A stretch of DNA of 64,000 nt from Mycobacteroides chelonae CCUG 47445 (GTDB taxonomy: Bacteria; Actinomycetota; Actinomycetes; Mycobacteriales; Mycobacteriaceae): contig NZ_CP007220.1 in assembly GCF_001632805.1 (NCBI RefSeq), positions 1 through 64,000 of the forward strand, in the 5' to 3' direction. The notes under the pieces were generated by a model. It was not told where the DNA came from, ran no database searches, and was given only the letters and a program-made list of their open reading frames with translations. This document shows positions 1-11,768 of the stretch, piece by piece. Every line of letters starts with the position of its first letter. The stretch's first letter is position 1. Made by a program: the position numbers and the translations under genes.

Positions 1-46
1 GGGGCTACTGTCGACGTGTCCCCTACTGCCAGAGAGATGCTCGCCG

Positions 47-1522
47 TTGACTGATGAACTGAATTCCCAGTTCACGGCGGTATGGAATACCGTCGTCGCA
101 GAGCTCAATGGTGACGACAACCAATATTTGTCGAGTTTTCCGCCACTCACCCCTCAGCAGCGCGCCTGGCTCACATTGGTCAAGCCACTCACCATGGCCG
201 AAGGTTTCGCACTGCTTTCCGTGCCGTCCAGCTTCGTGCAAAACGAGATCGAACGGCATCTGCGCGGACCCATCGTGGAGGCCCTTTCACGTCGCCTCGG
301 CGAGAACGTCGAACTGGGTGTGCGCATCGCGGCACCGGCTCCTGGCGAAGATTTGGAAGTCGCCGGCCCCACGCCCGAGCTCGAGCTCGACGAGGTCGAC
401 GAGACCACCGAGGCGCTTGCTAGCGCACACGAATCGTGGCCGTCGTACTTCATCAACCGTCCGGGCGGGGCCGACAAGGCCGAGACTCCTGACACGAGCC
501 TCAATGCGCGCTATACCTTCGAATCTTTCGTCATCGGCGCATCCAACCGGTTCTCGCACGCAGCCGCCGTCGCAGTTTCCGAAGCTCCGGCCCGCGCGTA
601 CAACCCCTTGTTCATCTGGGGTGAATCCGGGTTGGGTAAGACGCATCTACTGCACGCCGCCGGGAACTACGCCCAGCGCCTGTTTCCCGGTATGCGCGTC
701 AAGTACGTCTCCACCGAAGAATTCACCAACGACTTCATCAATTCTTTGCGCGATGACCGTCGGGTCGCGTTCAAACGCAGCTACCGCGACATCGATGTTC
801 TCCTGGTCGACGACATCCAGTTCATCGAGGGCAAGGAAGGTATCCAGGAGGAGTTCTTCCACACCTTCAACACCCTGCACAACGCCAACAAGCAGATCGT
901 GATCTCCTCCGACCGGCCGCCGAAGGGCCTGGCCACTCTTGAGGACCGGCTGCGCACCCGCTTTGAGTGGGGCCTCATTACCGATGTTCAGCCCCCCGAA
1001 CTGGAAACGCGGATCGCGATCCTGCGCAAGAAGGCACAGATGGACCGGCTGGACGTCCCCGATGACGTCTTGGAGCTGATCGCAAGCCGGATCGAACGCA
1101 ATATCCGGGAACTTGAAGGTGCGCTCATCCGGGTGACAGCGTTCGCCTCTCTGAACAAGTCCCCCATCGAGCTGTCGCTGGCCGAGATTGTGCTGCGCGA
1201 CCTCATCCCCGACTCAAACTCCATTCAGATCAGCGCCGCCACGATCATGGCGGTCACCGCGGAGTACTTCGATACCACCGTGGAAGAGCTTCGTGGCCCC
1301 GGCAAGACACGGGCGCTCGCGCAAGCACGCCAGATCGCCATGTACCTCTGCCGCGAACTCACGGACCTCTCGCTACCCAAGATCGGCCAAACGTTTGGAC
1401 GCGACCACACCACCGTCATGTATGCCGACAAGAAGGTTCGTGGCGAAATGGCTCAGCGGCGTGAGGTTTTCGATCACGTCAAGGAACTCACCGCCCGGAT
1501 CCGCCAGCGTTCCCGGCACTGA
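47..1522 (+). CDS. dnaA: Chromosomal replication initiator protein DnaA
   Basis: DnaA binds DnaA boxes at oriC, opens the adjacent AT-rich DNA and loads the replicative helicase. The 491-residue product has the family layout: an N-terminal interaction domain (about 1-100), an acidic variable linker (about 110-145), an AAA+ ATPase core with Walker A GESGLGKT near residue 192 and Walker B LLVDDIQF near 254, and a C-terminal DNA-binding domain with the signature [14 protein letters not shown] near 450. The chosen start is TTG at 47; mycobacterial DnaA proteins begin with a similar MTD(D/E) sequence. Only 46 nt of upstream DNA lie in the window, so its promoter is not fully visible. A hairpin terminator follows directly. 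Confidence 0.98.
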   Translation: MTDELNSQFTAVWNTVVAELNGDDNQYLSSFPPLTPQQRAWLTLVKPLTMAEGFALLSVPSSFVQNEIERHLRGPIVEALSRRLGENVELGVRIAAPAPGEDLEVAGPTPELELDEVDETTEALASAHESWPSYFINRPGGADKAETPDTSLNARYTFESFVIGASNRFSHAAAVAVSEAPARAYNPLFIWGESGLGKTHLLHAAGNYAQRLFPGMRVKYVSTEEFTNDFINSLRDDRRVAFKRSYRDIDVLLVDDIQFIEGKEGIQEEFFHTFNTLHNANKQIVISSDRPPKGLATLEDRLRTRFEWGLITDVQPPELETRIAILRKKAQMDRLDVPDDVLELIASRIERNIRELEGALIRVTAFASLNKSPIELSLAEIVLRDLIPDSNSIQISAATIMAVTAEYFDTTVEELRGPGKTRALAQARQIAMYLCRELTDLSLPKIGQTFGRDHTTVMYADKKVRGEMAQRREVFDHVKELTARIRQRSRH

Positions 1523-1538
1523 CCTAATCCCTCCCCCA

Positions 1539-1563
1539 CCCGGCCCCGCGGCCGGGTTTTTTT
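1539..1563 (+). terminator. Rho-independent terminator after dnaA
   Basis: A 7-bp GC stem (1539-1545 paired with 1550-1556, loop 1546-1549) is followed by seven T residues at 1557-1563. It starts 16 nt after the dnaA stop and separates dnaA transcription from oriC. Confidence 0.85.
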
Positions 1564-2213
1564 GTCTCACCGCACCGCGCCGGGCCCTCAACACGTGCCC
1601 ATTTCAAGACTTTCCAAGATTTTTCTCGATGATTTTTTGTCACCTCGTGTGGCTCACACGTCACATCCACACCAATCGAAGTTGTGCACAGGACTGTGGA
1701 CTGCTGTGGGGCAAACCTACGATCGGTTGGGGGTTGCTGAACGAATGACATGTCCTCCACATCCGCGGGCCGCAACCCTCCCCGGAATCCACAAACTCCT
1801 GACAACCCCTATGGGCCTCTGTCGTGCGACAACACTTGTCTGTCCACAGATTCCACAGCACCTACTAATACTGCTTAGATCTCTATCTAATCTTTCTCTT
1901 GAAAAGCAGCTGTGTGGATGGACGCGTCAACAAGGACCGTCCAGCCGGTAACCCAGCGATGGACTTCAGGGATCGTCGGAGAGACGGATCCGCTTTCCCG
2001 ATGCGTCGAAAGCATCTACGGTTGTGCTTCGGAAGTCGCATGGCCTGACGGCTTCCGACGCCGAGTGACAGGACTTGTGCGCGGTACCCCGGTTACATGC
2101 CGGGGGTCGTCCGATGCGCTGTCAACGCTGTCACCCGGGCGTGCCACGATGGCTATCACGGATTTTTGTGTGCAGACAGTCCGACCTGGACAACGAGGAA
2201 GCGAAGGGTATTC
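1564..2213. other. oriC: Origin of replication oriC (dnaA-dnaN intergenic region)
   Basis: This 650-bp gene-free stretch between dnaA and dnaN is where mycobacterial oriC lies. DnaA-box-like 9-mers related to TTGTCCACA are visible: TTGTGCACA at 1682-1690, TGTGGACTG (reverse orientation) at 1695-1703 and CTGTCCACA at 1840-1848. Weaker matches lie near 1785-1793, 1849-1857 and 1911-1919. An AT-rich tract at about 1861-1905 (CTACTAATACTG onward) is the best candidate unwinding element. Boxes were found by eye; the limits are simply the flanking genes. The dnaN promoter should lie in the last 200 bp, but I could not fix it. Confidence 0.88.
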
Positions 2214-3413
2214 ATGGATCTTGCGAGCCCCACTGCCGCAGACACCAGCCTGAAGTTCAGGGTCGCGCGCGACGACTTCGCCGATTCGGTGGCGTGGGTT
2301 GCGCGGAGTCTGCCCTCGCGGCCGACGGTTCCGGTCTTGGCAGGTGTGCTGCTGACCGCGCATGACACAGGTCTGACCCTCTCGGGCTTCGATTACGAGG
2401 TTTCCGCGCAAGTGCAGGTGCCGGCGGAGGTCGCCGCCTCCGGTAGTGCGCTGGTGTCGGGCCGACTTCTTTCGGACATCACTCGGTCGTTGCCCAACAA
2501 GCCTGTCGATGTGGCCTTGGAGGGCACCCGCCTGCTGATCAGCTGCGGAAGCGCGAAGTTCTCGCTGCCGAGCATGCCGGTCGAGGATTACCCCGCCTTG
2601 CCCTCGCTGCCGGAGGAGACCGGTGCTCTGGGTTCGGAGGTGTTCTCCGAGGCGATCGGTCAGGTCGCTGTTGCCGCGGGCAAGGACGACACGCTTCCGA
2701 TGCTGACGGGTATCCGTGTTGAAATCAACGGCGACACAGTGGTTTTGGCGGCAACAGACCGCTTTCGTCTGGCCGTTCGTGAGCTGAAGTGGACGTCCGG
2801 ATCTAGTGAGACCAGCGCCGCGGTCTTGGTTCCGGCTAAGACGCTGTCCGAGGCGGCAAAGTCTGCGTCCAGCGGATCAGACGTGCAGCTCGCGCTGGGA
2901 GCGGGTTCGGCGATCGGATCCGAAGGTCTGTTGGGCATCGTCAGTAACGGCAAGCGCAGTACCACCCGTCTGCTGGACGCCGAGTTCCCCAAGTTCCGTC
3001 AGTTGCTGCCGACGGAGCACACCGCGTTGGCGACGATTGGTATCGCGGAGTTGGTGGAAGCCATCAAACGTGTTGCGCTGGTTGCCGATCGTGGAGCGCA
3101 GATCCGGTTGGAGTTCGAGCCGGGACTGCTGCGGTTGTCGGCAGGTGCCGATGATGTGGGCCGTGCCGAGGAAGAGCTCGAAGTGGATTTCGTCGGTGAA
3201 CCGCTGACCATCGCCTTCAATCCGACGTACTTGACCGATGGTCTGGGGTCGCTGCACTCAAATCGGGTGACTTTCGGCTTCACCACTCCCAGCCGTCCGG
3301 CGGTACTGCGTCCGGCGGAAGACGATCAAAGCTCGCCAGAAGGTCCCGGGCCGTTTACGGCAGCGCAAACTGACTATGTCTATCTATTGATGCCGGTGCG
3401 CCTGCCCGGCTAG
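2214..3413 (+). CDS. dnaN: DNA polymerase III sliding clamp, beta subunit
   Basis: The clamp is a homodimeric ring that tethers DNA polymerase III to DNA. I chose ATG 2214 (399 aa, near the 402 aa of M. tuberculosis DnaN) because GAAGGG lies 5 nt upstream and the protein then begins at the usual clamp N-terminus. A longer in-frame extension to 2097 has no support. Conserved segments include [19 protein letters not shown], the central [13 protein letters not shown] and [14 protein letters not shown] blocks, and the C-terminal [12 protein letters not shown]. Position after oriC and before recF is standard for actinobacteria. Confidence 0.97.
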   Translation: MDLASPTAADTSLKFRVARDDFADSVAWVARSLPSRPTVPVLAGVLLTAHDTGLTLSGFDYEVSAQVQVPAEVAASGSALVSGRLLSDITRSLPNKPVDVALEGTRLLISCGSAKFSLPSMPVEDYPALPSLPEETGALGSEVFSEAIGQVAVAAGKDDTLPMLTGIRVEINGDTVVLAATDRFRLAVRELKWTSGSSETSAAVLVPAKTLSEAAKSASSGSDVQLALGAGSAIGSEGLLGIVSNGKRSTTRLLDAEFPKFRQLLPTEHTALATIGIAELVEAIKRVALVADRGAQIRLEFEPGLLRLSAGADDVGRAEEELEVDFVGEPLTIAFNPTYLTDGLGSLHSNRVTFGFTTPSRPAVLRPAEDDQSSPEGPGPFTAAQTDYVYLLMPVRLPG

Positions 3414-3462
3414 GGCTTGCGCCCCAATCGGTATAGGTACTGGTCATCGGAGGTTATGGGTC

Positions 3463-4356
3463 ATGCAGCTGGGTTTGGTTGGACTGGGCAAGATGGGTTT
3501 CAACATGCGCGACCGGCTGCGCGCCGGTGGGCATGAGGTCATCGGATACGACCCGCGCCCGGAGGTCACCGATGTGCCGTCGCTTAAAGGGCTGGCCGAT
3601 GCCTTAGAGACTCCTCGTGTGGTGTGGGTGATGGTGCCATCGGGGCCGATTACCCAACAGACGATCGCAGAGCTTGCCGAGGAATTGTCCGAAGGCGACC
3701 TCGTGATCGACGGCGGTAACTCAAGGTTCACCGAAGATCAGCCGAACGCAGATCTGTTGGCCGCCAAGGGGATCGGATACATCGACGCGGGTGTATCCGG
3801 CGGGGTGTGGGGCAAGGAGAACGGTTACGGACTGATGGTCGGCGGCAGTGACGCCGATGTGGCGCGGGCGTTGCCCATCTTTGACACGCTGCGGCCTGAG
3901 GGTGATCGCGAGGACGGCTTCGTACATGCCGGCCCGGTGGGCGCGGGGCACTACGCCAAGATGATTCACAACGGTATCGAGTATGGCCTCATGCATGCCT
4001 ATGCCGAAGGGTACGAGCTGCTGGCGGCCGAACCGCTGATCACCGATGTGCAGGCCGTGCTGCAGGCCTGGACCAAGGGCACCGTGGTGCGGTCATGGCT
4101 GCTGGATCTACTGGCCAAGGCTTTGAAGGAAGATCCTGGCTTCGACGCGATTTCCGGATACACCGAAGACTCCGGAGAGGGACGCTGGACCGTAGAAGAG
4201 GCTATTAATCATCGGGTGCCCGCGCCGGTCATCGCTGCGTCGTTGTTCGCGAGATTTGCTTCGCGGCAGGAAGATTCACCCGCAATGAAGGCCGTCTCGG
4301 CCTTGCGTAACCAGTTCGGCGGCCACGCGGTCAAGCGCGTCGGTCTCTCCGGCTAA
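3463..4356 (+). CDS. gnd: 6-phosphogluconate dehydrogenase, short decarboxylating type
   Basis: The enzyme oxidatively decarboxylates 6-phosphogluconate to ribulose 5-phosphate in the pentose phosphate pathway. The 297-aa protein is of the short GndA/YqeC type, which usually uses NAD. An N-terminal Rossmann fold carries GLVGLGKMG, followed by the substrate-binding GGNSRF segment (about 85-90), SGGVWG, and the catalytic lysine region [13 protein letters not shown] (about 165-177). GGAGG sits 5-9 nt before the ATG. It occupies the gap between dnaN and recF, as in some rapid-growing mycobacteria, whereas M. tuberculosis has none here. Cofactor preference is inferred from family length only. Confidence 0.9.
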   Translation: MQLGLVGLGKMGFNMRDRLRAGGHEVIGYDPRPEVTDVPSLKGLADALETPRVVWVMVPSGPITQQTIAELAEELSEGDLVIDGGNSRFTEDQPNADLLAAKGIGYIDAGVSGGVWGKENGYGLMVGGSDADVARALPIFDTLRPEGDREDGFVHAGPVGAGHYAKMIHNGIEYGLMHAYAEGYELLAAEPLITDVQAVLQAWTKGTVVRSWLLDLLAKALKEDPGFDAISGYTEDSGEGRWTVEEAINHRVPAPVIAASLFARFASRQEDSPAMKAVSALRNQFGGHAVKRVGLSG

Positions 4357-4375
4357 GGCACGCGCGCGGACCGAC

Positions 4376-5524
4376 GTGTACGTACGACAGCTGGGATTGC
4401 GGGACTTCCGGTCATGGGAACGAGTTGACCTGGAGCTCGAACCCGGTCGCACCGTATTCGTCGGTCCCAACGGCTATGGCAAGACCAATATTGTTGAGGC
4501 CCTTTGGTATTCGTCGACTTTGGGATCGCACCGAGTTGCCACCGACGCTCCGCTGGTACGCAGCGGTGCCGAGAGGGCGGTGGTGTCGACCATCGTCGTC
4601 AACGACGGTCGGGAACTGGCGATCGATCTGGAGATCGCGGCTGGGCGGGCGAACAAGGCCCGGATAAACCGCTCCCCGGTGCGCAGCCCGCGGGAGATCG
4701 TTGGAATTCTGCATGCGGTGCTTTTTGCACCCGAGGATCTGTCCTTGGTGCGCGGCGATCCGTCTGATCGACGCCGTTTTCTTGACGACCTGCTGATTCA
4801 GCGCCGTCCCCGGATGGCTGGCGTGCGTGCCGACTACGACAAGGTGCTCCGGCAGCGCACCGCGCTACTCAAGACCGCGGGTGCGGCGTTGAGACAGCGG
4901 AATGATCAGAGTGTGCTGGACACCCTCGACGTGTGGAACGGGCATTTGGTGGCGCACGGCACCGAGTTACTTTCTGCGCGTATCGAATTGGTGGGCGAGC
5001 TACGGCCACTGGTAGAAAAGTCGTACCAGCTTCTGGCGCCCGCATCGCGGCTGGCCGATATCGCGTACCGCAGTAGCGTCGAGGGTGTCGAAGGAGAACT
5101 TTCGGTGGAACGCCTGGCGGAAGCGCTGTACGCCGGGCTGGCTGCGAAGCGGTCCGCGGAGATTGAACGCGGAGTCTGCCTGGTGGGACCGCACCGAGAC
5201 GATCTGGAGTTACGGCTCGGCGACGGGCCGGCGAAAGGCTTCGCCAGTCACGGGGAATCGTGGTCTTTCGCCTTGGCTCTGCGGCTAGCGGCCTTTGACC
5301 TGCTCCGTTCCGACGGGACCGACCCCCTCCTCATGCTGGACGATGTGTTCGCAGAACTCGATGGCGCCAGGCGGCGGTCGTTGGCCACTGTCGCGGCCAA
5401 CGCGGAGCAAGTACTGGTGACCGCCGCGGTCCCCGACGATGTTCCCGAGGAATTGTCGGCACGCACGGTTACCGTCGACATACAGGAAGATCCTTCGGGA
5501 CGAAAGTCGGTGGCACATGAGTGA
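4376..5524 (+). CDS. recF: DNA replication and repair protein RecF
   Basis: RecF is an SMC-like ATPase that helps load RecA at gaps and stalled forks. The 382-aa protein has a Walker A motif GPNGYGKTN at residues 30-38, a [10 protein letters not shown] segment, and the Walker B/D-loop [11 protein letters not shown] near the C-terminus. The start is GTG at 4376, 19 nt after gnd. Its stop overlaps the next ORF (ATGAGTGA), indicating translational coupling with the DUF721 gene. Confidence 0.96.
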   Translation: MYVRQLGLRDFRSWERVDLELEPGRTVFVGPNGYGKTNIVEALWYSSTLGSHRVATDAPLVRSGAERAVVSTIVVNDGRELAIDLEIAAGRANKARINRSPVRSPREIVGILHAVLFAPEDLSLVRGDPSDRRRFLDDLLIQRRPRMAGVRADYDKVLRQRTALLKTAGAALRQRNDQSVLDTLDVWNGHLVAHGTELLSARIELVGELRPLVEKSYQLLAPASRLADIAYRSSVEGVEGELSVERLAEALYAGLAAKRSAEIERGVCLVGPHRDDLELRLGDGPAKGFASHGESWSFALALRLAAFDLLRSDGTDPLLMLDDVFAELDGARRRSLATVAANAEQVLVTAAVPDDVPEELSARTVTVDIQEDPSGRKSVAHE

Positions 5525-6068
5525 GGAAGAGGCCTGGCCGCCGGAGCATCTAGCCGGAGTCACAGGGATGGATCTGGTGCGGCGGGTGCTCGAAGAGGCA
5601 CGTGGCGCGGCCAAGCAGCAAGGTAAAGATATCGGCAGAGGCGGCAGATCCCCGCAGCAGCGCCGACGGGTCGCGGGAGGGCGCCGCACCTGGTCAGGTC
5701 CGGGCCCGGATGCGCGTGATCCGCAGCTGCTGGGTAGGGCCGCAGGAGATCTGGCCAACAGGCGGGGCTGGTCCTCGCGAGTCTCCGAGGGTGCGGTGTT
5801 TGGCCGGTGGGAGGCCGTCGTGGGCGAGCAGATTGCCGCACATGCGACCCCGACCGCCCTGAACGAGGGCGTGCTGACGGTGTCGGCGGAGTCCACGGCC
5901 TGGGCTACGCAGCTGCGGCTGGTGCAGGCACAGCTGCTAGCGAAGATCGCGGCGGCGGTGGGAGACGGTGTGGTGACGAGTTTGAAGATCTCCGGGCCGA
6001 CCGCGCCCTCCTGGCGTAAGGGTCCCCGACATATCGCCGGACGGGGTCCGCGCGATACCTACGGCTGA
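5517..6068 (+). CDS. DUF721 family protein (Rv0004-like)
   Basis: This 183-aa protein overlaps the recF stop by 8 nt. The C-terminal half (from about residue 75: [21 protein letters not shown], then [22 protein letters not shown]) is the DUF721 domain (DciA-related), which lies between recF and gyrB throughout actinobacteria. DciA-type proteins assist DnaB helicase loading in bacteria that lack DnaC. That role is inferred for this homologue. The basic, Arg/Gly/Gln-rich N-terminal part (about 30-65) looks disordered and nucleic-acid-binding. ATG 5517 was preferred over the upstream in-frame extension inside recF. Confidence 0.9.
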   Translation: MSEEEAWPPEHLAGVTGMDLVRRVLEEARGAAKQQGKDIGRGGRSPQQRRRVAGGRRTWSGPGPDARDPQLLGRAAGDLANRRGWSSRVSEGAVFGRWEAVVGEQIAAHATPTALNEGVLTVSAESTAWATQLRLVQAQLLAKIAAAVGDGVVTSLKISGPTAPSWRKGPRHIAGRGPRDTYG

Positions 6069-6204
6069 GGGCTCATCGCCGCGTCGTGCCGTAGAACCGG
6101 TGTCTAGACCGTCCTGACACGGCCTGATCCGAGATATGCGACGGACGGCGTAAATAGAGGGGATGAAACATGCCCTGAAGCTAGGTGCCGCCTGTGCAGA
6201 CCAG

Positions 6205-6210
6205 TAGGAT
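6205..6210 (+). promoter_or_regulatory. Possible -10 element of the gyrB promoter
   Basis: TAGGAT at 6205-6210 lies 71 nt before the gyrB GTG in the 213-bp gap after the DUF721 gene. It fits the mycobacterial TANNNT -10 pattern. I see no convincing -35 box, which is common in mycobacterial promoters. Nothing else is evident in the gap. Confidence 0.35.
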
Positions 6211-6218
6211 GTTGGTAA

Positions 6219-8309
<2,091 letters not shown>

Positions 8310-8314
8310 TGACG

Positions 8315-8331
8315 CTCGCCCGACGGGCGAG
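8315..8331 (+). terminator. Hairpin after gyrB
   Basis: A 7-bp perfect GC stem (8315-8321 with 8325-8331, 3-nt loop) starts 6 nt after the gyrB stop. It lacks a T tract, as many mycobacterial intrinsic terminators do. It separates gyrB from the ECF-type promoter of the next unit. Confidence 0.5.
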
Positions 8332-8376
8332 ATAGTTGCGGATTCAATTTGGTCTTGAATCTTTTTGTCGGTGCGT

Positions 8377-8404
8377 GGAACCGATCCTGAGGCCTCGACG
8401 TCGT
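8377..8404 (+). promoter_or_regulatory. ECF-sigma (SigM-like) promoter 1
   Basis: GGAACC (8377-8382), a 16-nt spacer and CGTCGT (8399-8404) form an ECF-type promoter 38 nt before the ATG of the WXG-type gene at 8442. The same -35 box, spacer length and CGTC core recur at three minus-strand sites: 12800-12827, 13270-13297 and 16835-16862. GGAACC with about 15-16 nt and CGTC is the pattern attributed to mycobacterial SigM. Assignment to SigM itself is inference. Confidence 0.75.
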
Positions 8405-8441
8405 ACGTACGAGTACGAAAGCAGCCGGAGGGATTGTCCAC

Positions 8442-9653
8442 ATGGGTGAGAAGTTCAGCGTCGACATTGCGAAGCTGGCGGGTTTTGGTGGCGGCGTCGA
8501 GGATTTGGCCGGGTATCTGGGCAAGGTTCAGAGTCTGGTCGATGCAGAGGCCGGTCCCAAGGACGGCTGGGAGGGGCTCATGTCCCAGCTGAAGGGGCCC
8601 TTCGAGGCAACGAAGACCAAGACATCGCAGCGCTACGACAAGCGCCAGGTCGCGATGTACATGACCGGCAATGAATTGATCTCGCTGGCCAACACCTACA
8701 AAGAACAAGAAAACAAGACCGGGGCCAGGATCCGGGCCGCCGCATCGCCGCTGCCCGGACACGATTCCAGGCGCGATGGTGATGCGACGACGACGGCTCC
8801 ACACCTCGCGACAGGCGATACTCCCGACCTGACGGCGCCCGAGCATGAGGTGGCCGATGTGGTGTCGATCGTGCGGGAGAAGGCGGCGTGGGTTGCTGAT
8901 GCCGACGAAGCGATCCAGAAGGTCTCCGGATGGAGTCCGATCAACGACACGTTCGAAAAGCTCGTCGGTAACTGGGCCGAGTTGACCCGCATCGGCAACG
9001 TGTATGAGAAGGCCGGCAAGGGCATGGAGGGTGCGGGCAAATCCCTTGAGTCAATGACCGACCAGTCCAAATCGCATTGGGATGGTAAGTCGGCCCAAGC
9101 CTTTGATGAATACGCGAAAAAGCTGAGCAAGGCGCTGGAGGCAGAGGCTCCGCTGACGAAGGTCATCAAGGACTGCCTGGACGTGCTGGTGGAGCAGATC
9201 AAGAAGTTGATCAAAACCATCGTTGACATGGTGGTCGAAAAGCTAAAGCAGGAAGTCCAGATCGACAACTGGAAGGACGCCCTGAAGGTTCTGGCGAAGA
9301 AGATTCCGATCGCCGGAACCGCTTGGCAGGTAGAACGTTTGGCCGCCATTCTCTACGAGGTCTTTCAGGAGGCGCAAAAGCTGGTCGACCAGGTCCAGAA
9401 GGCAGTCGATCTGGTGAAGTCCGTCATCGAGTTCTTCGAGGACCCGGCCGAATATCTGAAAGCCAAGGGGCAGGACGCGTTGAACAAGGCGGTGGATAAC
9501 GCGCTGGGTAAGGCGGGCGTGGAGAGTGATGCCGCGAAGCAACTGGTCAAGGATCTGCCTGCGGCGGTGTTGGCGGCGCCGAGTTATCAAGCTGCGCCCG
9601 GCGACGGCTATACCGGCGGCACGGGAGGTTCTCCGTGGGAGGATGGCAAGTGA
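8442..9653 (+). CDS. WXG100-like type VII secretion substrate, 403 aa
   Basis: The protein is almost entirely helical and hydrophilic with no signal peptide or membrane segment. It looks like two four-helix WXG-type modules: residues 1-100, then a Pro/Thr/Asp linker (about 105-135), then a second module whose hairpin turn carries W213-D-G215 in SHWDGKSAQAF. The C-terminal region (about 260-375) is Lys-rich coiled helix ending in a Gly-rich tail. WXG turns are typical of ESX substrates. RBS GGAGGG precedes ATG 8442. The stop overlaps the next ATG (TGATG), so it is coupled to the 79-aa gene. A toxin domain is not recognisable; secretion is inferred. Confidence 0.7.
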   Translation: MGEKFSVDIAKLAGFGGGVEDLAGYLGKVQSLVDAEAGPKDGWEGLMSQLKGPFEATKTKTSQRYDKRQVAMYMTGNELISLANTYKEQENKTGARIRAAASPLPGHDSRRDGDATTTAPHLATGDTPDLTAPEHEVADVVSIVREKAAWVADADEAIQKVSGWSPINDTFEKLVGNWAELTRIGNVYEKAGKGMEGAGKSLESMTDQSKSHWDGKSAQAFDEYAKKLSKALEAEAPLTKVIKDCLDVLVEQIKKLIKTIVDMVVEKLKQEVQIDNWKDALKVLAKKIPIAGTAWQVERLAAILYEVFQEAQKLVDQVQKAVDLVKSVIEFFEDPAEYLKAKGQDALNKAVDNALGKAGVESDAAKQLVKDLPAAVLAAPSYQAAPGDGYTGGTGGSPWEDGK

Positions 9654-9892
9654 TGGAGGTTCCACTCGATCCGGCGTTACAGGCGCTGGTGCGTAAGGTC
9701 ACCGATGGTGTTGCGGAGATGGAGGCGGTTCGACTGGCCGGTGAACGGTACATCGATACCCCGATCGAGCCGAGTTTTACCGAGCGCAGACAGGCTGCTT
9801 CAGAACCTCAAAAACCCCCTACCCCAACGGAGTTGGAGGAAGACGACTTCTATGCCTTCAAAGATCCGTTCGGTACGAACAAGCGGAAGTGA
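9653..9892 (+). CDS. Small hypothetical protein, partner of the upstream WXG protein
   Basis: This 79-aa acidic protein is translationally coupled to the gene at 8442 through a TGATG overlap and is followed one nucleotide after its stop by the lipoprotein gene. Residues 1-35 form a predicted amphipathic helix (LDPALQALVRKVTDGVAEMEAV); the rest is Pro/Glu-rich and ends with FYAFKDPFGTNKRK. No known domain is recognised. Its place suggests a chaperone or partner of the secreted protein, which is inference only. Confidence 0.65.
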   Translation: MEVPLDPALQALVRKVTDGVAEMEAVRLAGERYIDTPIEPSFTERRQAASEPQKPPTPTELEEDDFYAFKDPFGTNKRK

Positions 9893-9893
9893 T

Positions 9894-10490
9894 ATGAGCA
9901 AACGAGCATTGTTGGTTACGGTCGCCGCAGTGGGGTTTTTTAGCGCTGCGTGCGGTTCACAGGAGGCTGAGGGCACTCAGACGCCTTCGTCGACACCCTC
10001 GGGTTCAGCGGCGGCCACAACCACGCAGTCATCCGAGGCCAAAGATTCGGGCTACCAACCGTTTACCCCTGCGACGGATCCCTGCGGTGTCGTAGCGCCG
10101 GAACGATTGGCCCCACAGGGTGCCGCGCCGATCAAGGCACGTGCAATGGATGATGACGGCACCGGTATCCAGCAATGCAATTACGAGGATGCCGGTGGGC
10201 ATGACGTGCTTAATGTGAAGCTCTTCAAGAATTCGACGGGGGCCGCCAATTTCCGGGCGATTCACCTCAGAATTCTGAAGTCCGAGGGCACCGATATCTA
10301 CGTCATGAAGGATGAACCGAACGAGTGCGGTGTCGGGCTTTTAGGGCCAGAGGACAACATTGCCCAGTTTGAATTCGAGCCGGGCGACGCAGCCGTCGCC
10401 GCTGCTGCCTTGTCCGCCGGACAGACATGGTGTGACTTCTCAGCGCCCGTGATCGTCGAGGCCAACAAGAAGTTGGGTTGGACCAAGTAG
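9894..10490 (+). CDS. DUF3558-type lipoprotein
   Basis: The 198-aa product begins with a lipoprotein signal peptide (residues 1-19) and lipobox FSAAC with Cys20 as the lipidated residue. A Ser/Thr/Ala-rich linker follows, then a globular domain opening with DPCGVVAPERLA, characteristic of DUF3558 lipoproteins, with further Cys near QQCNYED, PNECGVG and TWCDFSA that could form disulfides. ATG 9894 is the only start that exposes the signal peptide; the in-frame upstream extension is rejected. It is the last gene of the three-gene unit driven from 8377. A second DUF3558 lipoprotein lies at 11769-12371. Function unknown. Confidence 0.8.
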   Translation: MSKRALLVTVAAVGFFSAACGSQEAEGTQTPSSTPSGSAAATTTQSSEAKDSGYQPFTPATDPCGVVAPERLAPQGAAPIKARAMDDDGTGIQQCNYEDAGGHDVLNVKLFKNSTGAANFRAIHLRILKSEGTDIYVMKDEPNECGVGLLGPEDNIAQFEFEPGDAAVAAAALSAGQTWCDFSAPVIVEANKKLGWTK

Positions 10491-10497
10491 CGCTAAC

Positions 10498-10530
10498 GAC
10501 TTTGGGTGGCTAAGCCAGCCACCCAGAGTC
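10498..10530. terminator. Bidirectional terminator hairpin
   Basis: A 14-bp stem with one G-T wobble (10498-10511 with 10517-10530, loop AAGCC) lies between two convergent genes. It can terminate both transcripts. Confidence 0.75.
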
Positions 10531-10538
10531 ATTCTGAA

Positions 10539-11750
10539 TCACTCGTATTTGACGTCCCAGCCGAGCTTTTTGTAGCGCTGCTTCTCACGTTCCTGCGCTT
10601 GCTTGTCGGCCTTCTCCTGCTCGCTCCAGTCGCCGATGACGGCAGGTGATGCCTTGGGTAGGTCGCCCATGAACTCGTAGGTGTTGTCGAGGTTGATCAG
10701 GATCGCCGGGGTCTCGTGGTCGTCGTCCTCGTCGTGACCGCCCTTACCGTGGGCGCCCGCGCCCCCCATCATGCCCATGGGACCCATCGCGCCGCCGCGT
10801 ACTCCGGAAGCGCCGACGGCAGCCGGGTTGGTGCCCGCTCCGCTAGTGGCTCCACCGGGAAGTCCGCCGCCGGCTCGCAATGCGCTGGCACCGCCGGCAG
10901 TTCCCGAGGCGAGGCCTGTACCGCCAGCAGAACCTGAGGATCCGTAACCGGCGGCGGTCGTCGCTCCTAGTGGGAGGCCGGAACCACCTGTGCCCGTACC
11001 GGTTCCAGATCCAAACGGCGAGCTTCCGCCAGCACCCGAACCGGAGCCGGAGCCTTGCCCGCCGCCCGAGCCGCTGCCGGAACCTGAACCTGAACCGGCG
11101 CCTTGCCCCTGCCCTTGTCCGCCCTGCCCCTCACCGTTGGCGAGCTGCGGCTTGGTGTCCTTGTTGGCCAGGCCGTCGGCGCCGCCGCCCGGGGACTGCA
11201 GATTGGTACCGGACCCACCACCCGAGTTGCCGCCGCCGCCCCCGCCGCCCCCGCCGGATCCTTGAGGCATCGAGCCCATCGGCGAGCCTTGCTTGGCCTC
11301 ATCAACCTCGGGTCTGTCAACATTGAGTGGCTCGGTGTAGAGACGTTGTGCCTCGGTCCGAACGGCTTCTAGGAGTTTCTGTTTGGCATCTTTGTCGGTG
11401 TTGTCGGGCGGTACGGGGTACTGCTGTGGAACGTAACCCGCGTTGGTTAGGCAAGCTCCGTCCTGAAACAGTGCATTCTGCAGCTTCCCGGCCTTGGTAG
11501 GGATACCATCTTCGGCCTGGAGCTCTTGGTACTTGGCGTTAAGCGCGCCGATTGCAGCCTCGGGTCCTTTACCAGTCCAGATCGGCTGCATAACGCTGGC
11601 AGCCCGCGTGTAGTGCTCGGCGGCATCGGAAACCTTCGTGTAGATATCGCTCCACTTCTGGGCCGCATTGAAGGCGCCGTCGGGCTTGAGCTGACTGAGC
11701 TTTCCGACGATGTCGGCGTGTGACATACCGTCCCATCCGTCACCGGACAT
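10539..11750 (-). CDS. WXG-type ESX substrate with long Gly-rich linker
   Basis: The 403-aa protein has three parts. Residues 1-125 are a helical WXG/PPE-like domain with W58-T-G60 in the turn (MQPIWTGKGPEAA). Residues about 155-330 are a very Gly/Ser-rich low-complexity linker with poly-Gly, Gly-Gln and Gly-Ser runs. The C-terminal part has a His/Asp-rich patch (GGHDEDDDHETP) followed by ILINLDNTYEFMGDLPKASPAVIG and a charged helical end. I know this C-terminal pattern from other actinobacterial ESX-associated proteins but cannot name its function. RBS GGAGGGAG precedes the ATG at 11750. It is the third gene of the unit from the promoter at 12800-12827, 18 nt after the lipoprotein gene. Confidence 0.75.
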   Translation of the reverse strand: MSGDGWDGMSHADIVGKLSQLKPDGAFNAAQKWSDIYTKVSDAAEHYTRAASVMQPIWTGKGPEAAIGALNAKYQELQAEDGIPTKAGKLQNALFQDGACLTNAGYVPQQYPVPPDNTDKDAKQKLLEAVRTEAQRLYTEPLNVDRPEVDEAKQGSPMGSMPQGSGGGGGGGGGNSGGGSGTNLQSPGGGADGLANKDTKPQLANGEGQGGQGQGQGAGSGSGSGSGSGGGQGSGSGSGAGGSSPFGSGTGTGTGGSGLPLGATTAAGYGSSGSAGGTGLASGTAGGASALRAGGGLPGGATSGAGTNPAAVGASGVRGGAMGPMGMMGGAGAHGKGGHDEDDDHETPAILINLDNTYEFMGDLPKASPAVIGDWSEQEKADKQAQEREKQRYKKLGWDVKYE

Positions 11751-11768
11751 GTTTGCTCCCTCCAGTTG

